DNA of 10,140 nucleotides from Cellvibrio sp. (GTDB lineage: Bacteria > Pseudomonadota > Gammaproteobacteria > Pseudomonadales > Cellvibrionaceae): positions 1 through 10,140 of the forward strand of contig JAJQJO010000325.1 of assembly GCA_021323495.1 (NCBI GenBank). Reading direction: 5' to 3'. The notes beneath the pieces were generated by a model that searched no databases, had not been told where the DNA came from, and saw nothing but the letters and a program-made list of their open reading frames with translations. The position numbers and the translations under genes are program-made. Shown one piece after another: positions 1 to 5,657 of the stretch. Each line of letters starts with the position of its first letter. Positions within the stretch are counted from its first letter, which is position 1.

Positions 1-93
1 GCCGTTGTAATTGGTGCTGATACCACTGTCCGCAATTTCAAAACGGAATTGCGCCATAACGCGGCTTACTATCATTTGAAAGATGGTGTTTGA
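1..93 (+). CDS. C-terminal end of an unrecognised protein (partial)
   Basis: Frame 1 is open from the left edge to a TGA at 91-93 and gives 30 residues ending in LRHNAAYYHLKDGV. The start lies outside the window. I do not recognise a family from this tail. It has no C-terminal Phe or Trp as an outer-membrane barrel would, and no hydrophobic segment. It is called coding because the frame runs to the edge, a hairpin follows 20 bases after the stop, and the next gene has the same orientation. A chance open frame of 30 codons is possible, so confidence is limited. Confidence 0.45.
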   Translation, partial: AVVIGADTTVRNFKTELRHNAAYYHLKDGV

Positions 94-112
94 TCCAGTC
101 AGTTAGAGAAGG

Positions 113-150
113 GATAGTGGCGAAATATTGATAAATTTTTCGTCACTATC
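113..150 (+). terminator. Hairpin after the upstream gene, possible terminator
   Basis: The arms GATAGTGGCGAAA (113-125) and TTTCGTCACTATC (138-150) pair over 13 positions with one G-U wobble and a 12-base loop. The hairpin starts 20 bases after the stop at 91-93. The T-run at 136-140 lies mostly inside the right arm and no T-tract follows it. It is therefore not a textbook intrinsic terminator; it could be an mRNA 3'-end stabiliser or an operator. Confidence 0.4.
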
Positions 151-165
151 GATGTGCATTCCTTT

Positions 166-221
166 CGGTCAATAGTGTTCGGTCAATAGTGTTTGGTTAA
201 TAATGTCCGGTCAATAGTGTC
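166..221 (+). repeat. Four tandem copies of a 14-bp repeat
   Basis: The unit CGGTCAATAGTGTT occurs at 166-179 and 180-193 exactly. It recurs at 194-207 as TGGTTAATAATGTC and at 208-221 as CGGTCAATAGTGTC. The period is exactly 14 bases with no gaps. The array ends 71 bases before the esterase start and so lies in its upstream control region. Function is unknown: it could be a slippage-generated array or reiterated protein-binding sites. Confidence 0.85.
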
Positions 222-292
222 CCGTTATATGCATCGTGTCCGGGTTTGGATCTGCCGGAGCCTGTGTGGATGAATTGGTTAGAGGCAATTAA

Positions 293-1870
293 ATGCGTTA
301 CATAATAAATATATTGGGCCTATGCGTTTTAATCGCTTTCACCTCCTCATGTTCCCACCTTGAAAAAACCGTGGCGAACAGCGATGCAGAGCAGTGCAAT
401 AAATTAGTCGCATTCAAAACAAACGAAAACAATGTCACGATCAAAAGCGCGGCCTTGATACCGGAAGGACCGGTACCACCGGTGCTCTACCAACGTCCTT
501 ATGCGGGCAGGTTGGCGGCCTATTGCCGTGTTGACGGTGTTATCGACGAGCGTATTGGTGAGGCCGGGAAACCCTATGCCATTGCTTTCGCTATTGCCCT
601 GCCAAAACAGTGGAATGGGCGTTTCATGATGCAGGGCGGCGGTGGATTAAACGGTGTGGTAGCAACACCGCTGGGAACCAGTGCTGCCGGTGATATAACA
701 GCCTTACAGCGAGGTTTTGCAGTAGTCACCACCGATACCGGCCATCATAGTGATAAGGGATTTGATCCGGATTTTTTCAATGACCAGGAAGCCACACTGA
801 ATTTTTTATATCAAGCGATAGGCGAGGTCGCTGTCACCGCGAAGCAAATCGTGGCCAGCCATTATGGCAGTGCGGTTGAACATTCCTATTATATGGGTTG
901 CTCAACCGGTGGGCGCGAAGCCATGTTGATGTCGCAACGTTATCCGCGTTTATTTGATGGGATTGTTGCGGGTGCACCGGCGATGCGCACCAGTTTTTCC
1001 AATCTCGCTGATAAATGGGTTGCTGTTTCATTAAATCAGGCAGCACCAAAAGATAGCCAGGGAAAACCAATAGTCGAGCGCGCCCTTTCAGCGCAGGATC
1101 GCGCGGTGTTCCTTAGTGCTTTATTAAAAAGCTGCGATGCAAAAGACGGTCTGGCCGATAACATAATTTCAAATGTTACCGGTTGTAATTTCGATCCCAT
1201 GACAATTGCATGCACTGGTACAAAAACCGCTTCCTGCATTAGCCGTGAACAAGCATTGGCGATCAAGAAAGGTTTTTCCGGGCCAAAAAACGCACGCGGT
1301 ATACAGGTTTATCCCGGATTCTGGTTTGATACCGGCATCGCTGATACACAAGGTATTCCCGGTTTATTAAATCCTGGTTTCCATCCGGTTATTGGCAAGA
1401 TAGAAGCGAACGAAATGGACGTTGATGACGAAGCAATGAAAGCTGCAACAGCGTCTGCGTTTGTTGGTGATACTGCTTATTGGACCTTACTCAATACTTT
1501 CTCTAACAACGGCGGCAAGCTGCTTTTTTATCACGGTGTCAGCGACCCCTGGTTTTCCGCACAGGAAACCGCCCGCTATTACGAGCAATTGGTGATGGAT
1601 AACGGCGGCAACGAAAAAGTGTCGCACTGGAGTCGTCTATTCCTGGTGCCTGGAATGGGACATTGTGGCGGCGGCTCCGCTGCGCTGGATCATTTCGATA
1701 TGATTGACCCTATTGTTGATTGGGTTGAAAAAAATAATGCACCCGGGCAAATACGGGTAACGGGTAACGCTTTCCCCAATCGCAGCCGTCCATTGTGCCC
1801 TTATCCAACCTACGCCCATTACACCGGTGCCGGAGATTCTGAAAAAGCTGAAAATTTTGTATGTAAATAG
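293..1870 (+). CDS. Tannase/feruloyl esterase family lipoprotein
   Basis: This is a 525-residue esterase of the tannase and feruloyl esterase family (Pfam PF07519). The family hydrolyses ester bonds between phenolic acids such as gallate or ferulate and sugars. The hydrophobic N-terminus ends in a lipobox-like FTSSC, so Cys20 is the likely lipidated residue and the enzyme would be membrane-anchored outside the cytoplasm. The family's CS-D-HC signature is complete: Cys203-Ser204 in GCSTGGRE, Asp418 in GVSDPW, and His457-Cys458 in PGMGHC, the two cysteines being expected to form a disulfide across the active site. A Ca-binding-like loop with Asp282, Asp285 and Asp289 (CDAKDGLADN) sits in the lid region. 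Length is normal. The ATG at 293 has AGAGG at 281-285, seven bases ahead. Sequence alone does not separate feruloyl esterase from tannase; the neighbouring GH43 and sugar porter favour a hemicellulose role. Confidence 0.9.
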   Translation: MRYIINILGLCVLIAFTSSCSHLEKTVANSDAEQCNKLVAFKTNENNVTIKSAALIPEGPVPPVLYQRPYAGRLAAYCRVDGVIDERIGEAGKPYAIAFAIALPKQWNGRFMMQGGGGLNGVVATPLGTSAAGDITALQRGFAVVTTDTGHHSDKGFDPDFFNDQEATLNFLYQAIGEVAVTAKQIVASHYGSAVEHSYYMGCSTGGREAMLMSQRYPRLFDGIVAGAPAMRTSFSNLADKWVAVSLNQAAPKDSQGKPIVERALSAQDRAVFLSALLKSCDAKDGLADNIISNVTGCNFDPMTIACTGTKTASCISREQALAIKKGFSGPKNARGIQVYPGFWFDTGIADTQGIPGLLNPGFHPVIGKIEANEMDVDDEAMKAATASAFVGDTAYWTLLNTFSNNGGKLLFYHGVSDPWFSAQETARYYEQLVMDNGGNEKVSHWSRLFLVPGMGHCGGGSAALDHFDMIDPIVDWVEKNNAPGQIRVTGNAFPNRSRPLCPYPTYAHYTGAGDSEKAENFVCK

Positions 1871-1914
1871 CCGGTAATTATTAGATTCGAACTTACTGCA
1901 GGTTTGTGCTCTAA

Positions 1915-1940
1915 TTTCACCTCGACCGACTTTGGTGAAA
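1915..1940 (+). promoter_or_regulatory. Inverted repeat just upstream of the HAD gene
   Basis: TTTCACC (1915-1921) and GGTGAAA (1934-1940) are perfect complements with a 12-base spacer. The element lies between the esterase stop and the ribosome-binding site of the next gene. It has no T-tract, so it is not an intrinsic terminator. It may be an operator or a leader stem-loop; a chance occurrence cannot be excluded. Confidence 0.25.
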
Positions 1941-1957
1941 AACGACGAGAGCAAAAA

Positions 1958-2557
1958 ATGTACGACCATTACGCAGCACTGATTTTTGATATGGACGGCA
2001 CGCTAGTCGATAGCGGCCAGTTGCATGAATTTGCATGGACCACCATGCTGAACAAATACGGCATTCCTATTGACCGCCTGTTCATGCGCTCATTGGCGGG
2101 TGTGCCGACTAAAGGAACGATTGAAATTCTGCTCGAAAAATTCAATCTCAAGGTCGATGCCAGCCTTGATGAAATGAACGATTTTAAAGAGCAAGTTGTG
2201 CATGAAAATATGCACAAATACGTAAAGCCAACTGCACTACTTGAGGTGGCGCAGAAATACCATGGCATAAAACCAATGGCGATTGGCACGGGTGCTTATA
2301 CGCAGGAAGCCGAATCCATTTTAAAAATTTGTGGTTTGGATAAATACGTAAGTGTTGTAGTAGGCGCAGACCAAGTACAAAATCCCAAGCCAGCACCGGA
2401 CACCTTTTTACGCTGCGCAGAATTATTGGGGGCTGATCCCGCGCAATGCGTAGTCTTTGAAGATTCAAAACTCGGCCTGCAAGCCGCTGCCAGCGCAGGC
2501 ATGGCAGGCATCGACGTATTGTTAGTGCACGCAATAGAAAACGATTATTTTTTGTAA
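1958..2557 (+). CDS. yqaB: YqaB-like HAD phosphatase (beta-phosphoglucomutase-like group)
   Basis: This is a 199-residue HAD-superfamily hydrolase that closely resembles Escherichia coli YqaB (188 residues), a phosphatase acting on fructose-1-phosphate and similar sugar phosphates. Motif I is DMDGTLVD, with nucleophile Asp11 and Asp13. Motif II is Thr111 in IGTG, motif III is Lys144 in NPKPAPD, and motif IV is Glu168-Asp169 in VVFEDS. A helical cap follows motif I. The ATG at 1958 was chosen because MYDHYAALIFDMDGT aligns with the YqaB start MYERYAGLIFDMDGT and because GAGAG at 1947-1951 lies six bases ahead. A TTG at 1904 would add 18 residues the family lacks. The enzyme is predicted cytoplasmic. 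It shares strand with the esterase 87 bases upstream. Its exact substrate is not given by the sequence; a role in clearing sugar phosphates is an inference. Confidence 0.9.
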   Translation: MYDHYAALIFDMDGTLVDSGQLHEFAWTTMLNKYGIPIDRLFMRSLAGVPTKGTIEILLEKFNLKVDASLDEMNDFKEQVVHENMHKYVKPTALLEVAQKYHGIKPMAIGTGAYTQEAESILKICGLDKYVSVVVGADQVQNPKPAPDTFLRCAELLGADPAQCVVFEDSKLGLQAAASAGMAGIDVLLVHAIENDYFL

Positions 2558-2574
2558 TAAAAAGCAAGCGAGAG

Positions 2575-2587
2575 CAAAACGGTTTTG
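2575..2587. promoter_or_regulatory. CAAAAC-G-GTTTTG palindrome, candidate operator
   Basis: A perfect 6+1+6 palindrome lies 18 bases after the HAD stop and upstream of the sugar transporter. Weak sigma70-like boxes overlap it: TTGTCT at 2585-2590 and GATAAG at 2607-2612, 16 bases apart, each matching consensus at four of six positions. If this is the transporter promoter, a repressor could sit on the palindrome. This is inference from position and symmetry only. Confidence 0.3.
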
Positions 2588-2641
2588 TCTACCAAAAACT
2601 GAAAAAGATAAGCCGTACTAAACGGTGAGAGATAAAGGAAG

Positions 2642-2684
2642 CGGCAATACGGCAGAGTTCTGTTTGGTATTGCCGTTTTTTTTT
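2642..2684 (+). terminator. Strong intrinsic terminator between HAD gene and symporter
   Basis: CGGCAATAC (2642-2650) and GTATTGCCG (2667-2675) form a perfect 9-bp stem with a 16-base loop, followed directly by nine T residues (2676-2684). Three further bases on each side (AAG against TTT) can extend the stem with two A-T pairs and one G-U. It ends the HAD transcript. It also lies only 27 bases before the symporter start, leaving little room for a separate promoter after it. Confidence 0.85.
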
Positions 2685-2711
2685 AATAACAACACGAGGT
2701 CACTATAATAA

Positions 2712-4079
2712 ATGCAAGCTCACGATATGAACGCATCCGGAAAATTATCGGTTACCGAAAAAATAGGGTTTGGTGCCGGCGATATGGCGTTGAACGTAGT
2801 GATCTCTTCAATGATGTTGATCATCACCTTTTATTACACCGATATTTTTGGTTTAACCCCGATGGATATGGGCATCCTTTTTTTTACCGTGAAAGTAGTT
2901 GGTGCTATTTCTGATTTGGTGATGGGGCAGATTACTGATCGGTTTACGTTCCTGCAGGGCCGCTATCGCCCCTGGCTATTATGGTTAGCTATTCCCTATG
3001 CGGTCAGTGTGTTTTTTGTATTTACCACCCCGGAGTGGGAGTATGACGCGAAACTAATCTGGGCATATTCAACTTATATCATGATGACCCTGATTACGTC
3101 TGGCGTAGGCATTCCCTACATATCATTGCCGAGTGCGTTGACCAGTGACCCCAAAGAAAAATTGTCTGCCAATGGTTATCGCCTGTTCCTTGCAAAAATA
3201 GGCGCTTTTATGGTGGCTATTGTGGTGCCGCTCGTTGCTGGCATGTGGGAAGACAAAGCAGTCGGGTATCAGGTGGCGATGGCAATTATGTCGGCGATTG
3301 GTGCGGGCATGTTTTTATTCTGCTATTTCAAAACAACCGAGCGTGTGGTGCATGTAGTTGAACCACAGCCGCTGCTCAGCCAATTTTTACAACTATTAAA
3401 AAATGACCAATGGTTAATTCTGGTAGCGGTATGTATCACTGGCACGATTGGTTATGTGATCCGCGGTTCGGTTGCTATTTATTACGCAAAATATTATCTG
3501 GGTGGTGATGAAGCATTGGTATCGGCATTTTTATCAACCGGTGTGGCGGCAGCGATTCTCGCGATGGTTGCCTCTACCTGGATCACCAAGTTCTACTGCA
3601 AAATTAATTTATTCCGTTACACCCAATTATTGGTTGCGGCACTAAGCGTAGCAATTTATCTCTTTGTTGGCCGTGAAGATGTAGTGCTCGCATTTATATT
3701 GTATTTCCTGTTGTCATTCATAGTAGATCTTCATGCGCCGGTATTCTGGTCGATTATTTCCGAAACGATTGATTACGGCCAGGTGAAAAATGGTAAACGC
3801 GTATCCGGTTTCGCTTACGGTGGAATCTCGGTCGGACAAAAAGCGGGCATGGGGATCGCGGGGCTGATGGTGGGTTGGTTGCTGACGTATTTCCAATATG
3901 TTCCCAACCAAGAGCAATCGGCAACGTCAATGATGGGTATTGCACTGATGCTATCGATTATTCCCGGTTTCTTTCATGCCTTGATGGGGCTACTGATGTT
4001 TATGTACCGCATCAATGACCGCTATTACGCTGAGTTGAAAGGGACCATGGTGCTCAAAGGTTATATTGCACGGAATTAA
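2712..4079 (+). CDS. GPH-family (MelB-like) sugar:cation symporter
   Basis: This is a 455-residue inner-membrane transporter of the glycoside-pentoside-hexuronide:cation symporter family (TC 2.A.2), with about twelve hydrophobic segments. The N-terminal signature KIGFGAGD is followed by FYYTDIFG, then ISDLVMGQITDR and GRYRPWLLW (about 84-92), and an IPYISLPSAL loop near 134. By alignment with MelB, Asp24 corresponds to the sugar-binding Asp19 and Asp68 to cation-site Asp59. Cation-site Asp55 is replaced by Gly64 and sugar-site Asp124 by Gly133, so substrate and coupling ion probably differ from melibiose/Na+. The ATG at 2712 has GAGGT at 2696-2700, eleven bases ahead. A second ATG at 2727 would give a more typical GPH start but lacks a ribosome-binding site. 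The following GH43 gene suggests import of pentose oligosaccharides such as arabino- or xylo-oligosaccharides; this is context inference. Confidence 0.9.
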   Translation: MQAHDMNASGKLSVTEKIGFGAGDMALNVVISSMMLIITFYYTDIFGLTPMDMGILFFTVKVVGAISDLVMGQITDRFTFLQGRYRPWLLWLAIPYAVSVFFVFTTPEWEYDAKLIWAYSTYIMMTLITSGVGIPYISLPSALTSDPKEKLSANGYRLFLAKIGAFMVAIVVPLVAGMWEDKAVGYQVAMAIMSAIGAGMFLFCYFKTTERVVHVVEPQPLLSQFLQLLKNDQWLILVAVCITGTIGYVIRGSVAIYYAKYYLGGDEALVSAFLSTGVAAAILAMVASTWITKFYCKINLFRYTQLLVAALSVAIYLFVGREDVVLAFILYFLLSFIVDLHAPVFWSIISETIDYGQVKNGKRVSGFAYGGISVGQKAGMGIAGLMVGWLLTYFQYVPNQEQSATSMMGIALMLSIIPGFFHALMGLLMFMYRINDRYYAELKGTMVLKGYIARN

Positions 4080-4080
4080 T

Positions 4081-4239
4081 GTAGGTTAGGGCGGGCCGCG
4101 TAGGCTGAGGAACGAACCGCAACACGACCATGACCCAGAAACAACCAACTCTTGAATATTTAATCAGGCTTGAGGTGTTTAGTGCGAGATGGTCATGTTG
4201 CGGTTCGTTCCGCAGCCTACGCGGCCCGCCTCAACCTAC
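4081..4239. repeat. 159-bp MITE/REP-like element with 51-bp inverted arms
   Basis: The arms at 4081-4131 and 4189-4239 are reverse complements at 47 of 51 positions, with a 57-base spacer. The ends are GTAGGTT and AACCTAC. The arm core GGAACGAACCGCAACA resembles short palindromic repeats I recall being dispersed in many bacterial genomes. No open reading frame for mobility is present. AATTAA occurs just outside both ends (4074-4079 and 4244-4249), but not as an exact abutting target duplication. The left arm starts one base after the symporter stop. As RNA it would form a long stem that could end transcription or block 3' decay between symporter and GH43. Confidence 0.85.
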
Positions 4240-4260
4240 AGGTAATTAAAAAATGTTTCG

Positions 4261-4289
4261 CTCGTTCCCAAGCGGAGCTTGGGAACGAG
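4261..4289. repeat. Perfect 13-bp hairpin repeat with GGA loop
   Basis: CTCGTTCCCAAGC (4261-4273), the loop GGA, and GCTTGGGAACGAG (4277-4289) form a perfect hairpin. It follows 21 bases after the longer inverted repeat and sits 42 bases before the GH43 start. The unit looks like a REP-type palindrome; I recall similar GTTCCCAAGC...GCTTGGGAAC repeats from diverse bacteria. No T-tract follows, so it is not called a terminator. Confidence 0.8.
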
Positions 4290-4331
4290 AACAAAGTTAG
4301 AATCAAAAAAAAGATACACCGGAGATTTATT

Positions 4332-5230
4332 GTGAGCGAACTATTAAAACCCTTGATCCCCCAGCGCGCCGATCCGTTTATTTATAAACATACCGACGGT
4401 TATTATTACTTTACGGCATCTGTGCCGCAGTATGATCGTATTGAGTTGCGGCGCGCAAAAACCATCGCTGGATTGGCGACGGCTAAAACAGTGGATGCAT
4501 GGCACAAACCTGCGACTGGCCCCTAGTTTATTTCGCAGCAGCACCCAGCCGTGAAATTAAATTCGATTTGTTCCAGCATCGCATGTACTGCGTACGGAAT
4601 AAAAATGCGAATCCACTGGAAGGTGAATGGGAATTTATGGGCCAAATCGATAGCGGCATAGATACCTTCTGCCTTGACGCGACTACCTTTACTCACAATG
4701 GCGTGCTCTATTATTTGTGGGCCCAAAAAGATGTCAACATTCGCGGCAATTCCAATTTGTATATCGCGCCAATGAAAACGCCTTGGCAATTGGCGGCTGG
4801 ACCAGTGATGTTAACCAAACCGGAGTTTGAGTGGGAGGTTCGCGGTTTCCGGGTGAATGAAGGCCCTTCAGTACTAAAACGCAACGGTAAAATTTTTATC
4901 AGCTACTCGGCGAGCGCAACCGATGAAAATTATGCGATGGGTCTGCTCTGGGCGGATGAGGGTACCGACTTATTGAACCCGGCCTCCTGGACCAAATCCC
5001 GGGAGCCTGTGCTCTGCTCCGATCTGGATAACAATATTTATGGCCCCGGCCACAACAGTTTCACCTACGGCGAAGACGGTGACACAGTGATGCTGGTGTA
5101 TCACGCGCGTACCTATACTGAAATTGTGGGTGATCCTTTGTGGAATCCGGATCGTCATACCTTCGTAAAACCTCTGCGTTGGGATGACAACGGCATGCCG
5201 GTTTTTGGTAAGCCATCAATGGCAGATTAA
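4332..5230 (+). pseudogene. GH43 arabinofuranosidase/xylosidase, frameshifted by an internal deletion
   Basis: This is a family GH43 five-bladed beta-propeller glycosidase of the arabinofuranosidase/xylosidase type, with no signal peptide. The start is GTG at 4332, with GGAG at 4321-4324 seven bases ahead. The first frame gives 64 residues (SELLKPLIPQRADPF to ATGP) and stops at TAG 4524-4526. The rest is in another frame from about 4523 (LVYFAAAPSREIK) to 5230. All three GH43 catalytic residues can be seen: the base Asp14 in RADPF, the pKa-modulating Asp at 4676-4678 in CLDATTF, and the acid Glu at 4859-4861 in VNEGP. The usual strand between ATGP and VYFAAA, with the conserved IWAPE motif, is absent. 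About 17-18 codons are missing, and the phase requires 3n+1 bases. The intact product would be about 315 residues. The gene is probably non-functional as given, unless the gap is an assembly error. The subfamily and arabinose/xylose preference are not settled. Confidence 0.85.
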
Positions 5231-5242
5231 TATCAGCGTCAC

Positions 5243-5296
5243 TTTACATAGTTAATGTTTTTTACATAGTTAATGTTTTTTATATCGTTAATGTTT
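5243..5296 (+). repeat. Three tandem copies of an 18-bp AT-rich repeat
   Basis: TTTACATAGTTAATGTTT occurs exactly at 5243-5260 and 5261-5278. A third copy at 5279-5296 has two changes (TTTATATCGTTAATGTTT). The array lies between the GH43 stop (5230) and its terminator (5305). No coding role is seen. Confidence 0.85.
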
Positions 5297-5304
5297 GCAA
5301 ATTT

Positions 5305-5337
5305 AAAATCCATGATTACGGTGAGTGGATTTTTTTT
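5305..5337 (+). terminator. Intrinsic terminator after the GH43 gene
   Basis: AAAATCCA (5305-5312) and TGGATTTT (5326-5333) pair perfectly over 8 bp around a 13-base loop. The T-run continues to 5337, giving eight T in a row. It closes the plus-strand sugar-use region. Confidence 0.7.
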
Positions 5338-5425
5338 ACTATAAAGCGAACACAGGAAACAGAAAAGCTGGCAATACGCTGGGGTTTTTATTTAATGGCA
5401 AAAAATAGCCAGCAGATGTTCTGCC

Positions 5426-5577
5426 TTGCTCAAAGAACTGGCTCCCCGTCAGCACACTCTGGAAATGGTGATCGAGGATCTCGTTCCAACAGATCACCTG
5501 CTGCGTAAAATCGATAAGCACATCAATTTTGAATTCATTCGCAACAAAGTTCGCCATTTCCATTGCGACAACAAAGC
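5426..5577 (+). pseudogene. IS1182-family transposase N-terminal remnant
   Basis: The frame from TTG 5426 reads LLKELAPRQHTLEMV, then LVPTDHLLRKIDKHI, then FEFIRNKVRHFHCDN. This matches the N-terminal pattern of IS1182-type transposases, in which a PxQHxLEMV segment is followed by LVPxDHLLRKID and a DxxFxFIRxxVxxxYC segment. Only about the first 50 of some 450 residues are present. After about 5577 the similarity ends and the frame runs without recognisable sequence to a TGA at 5675-5677, inside the end of the opposing gene. No DDE catalytic residues and no clear terminal inverted repeats remain. It is a dead insertion scar at the convergent junction. The stretch 5338-5425 ahead of it holds nothing I recognise, though it could be the left end of the same element. 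Confidence 0.7.
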
Positions 5578-5614
5578 CCCACTTTTCAGGGCAGGGTTTG
5601 TCAGCGGCCTGAAG

Positions 5615-5635
5615 CGCTCAGTTGAGCGTTTTTTT
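5615..5635 (+). terminator. Terminator-like hairpin in the intergenic scar
   Basis: CGCTC (5615-5619), loop AGTT, and GAGCG (5624-5628) are followed by seven T residues (5629-5635) on the plus strand. The stem is short. It would stop rightward transcription before it enters the convergent operon. It does not terminate the minus-strand operon, because no T-tract follows on that strand. Confidence 0.55.
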
Positions 5636-5657
5636 CATTTTTTGCTGGATGATTTTT

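Noticed and set aside
166..221. CRISPR array
   Set aside because: The repeats are directly adjacent with no spacers and the unit is only 14 bases. No cas gene is nearby.
1904..1957. TTG 1904 as start of the HAD phosphatase
   Set aside because: It adds 18 residues absent from YqaB, lies across the inverted repeat at 1915-1940, and ATG 1958 aligns exactly with the family start.
2704..2709. Perfect TATAAT as -10 box of the symporter promoter
   Set aside because: No -35 box is visible at the right distance. Transcription would begin after the ATG at 2712, and the next ATG (2727) has no ribosome-binding site. Kept only as an alternative.
4170..4331. ATG at 4170 as start of a longer N-terminal extension of the GH43 protein
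   Set aside because: The extension translates the right arm of the inverted repeat and the hairpin. GTG 4332 has a good ribosome-binding site and matches the family's start position.
5395..5508. Small ORF MAKNSQQMFCLAQRTG from ATG 5395
   Set aside because: It overlaps the transposase remnant in another frame and resembles no known family. Its good-looking start may be left over from the insertion element.
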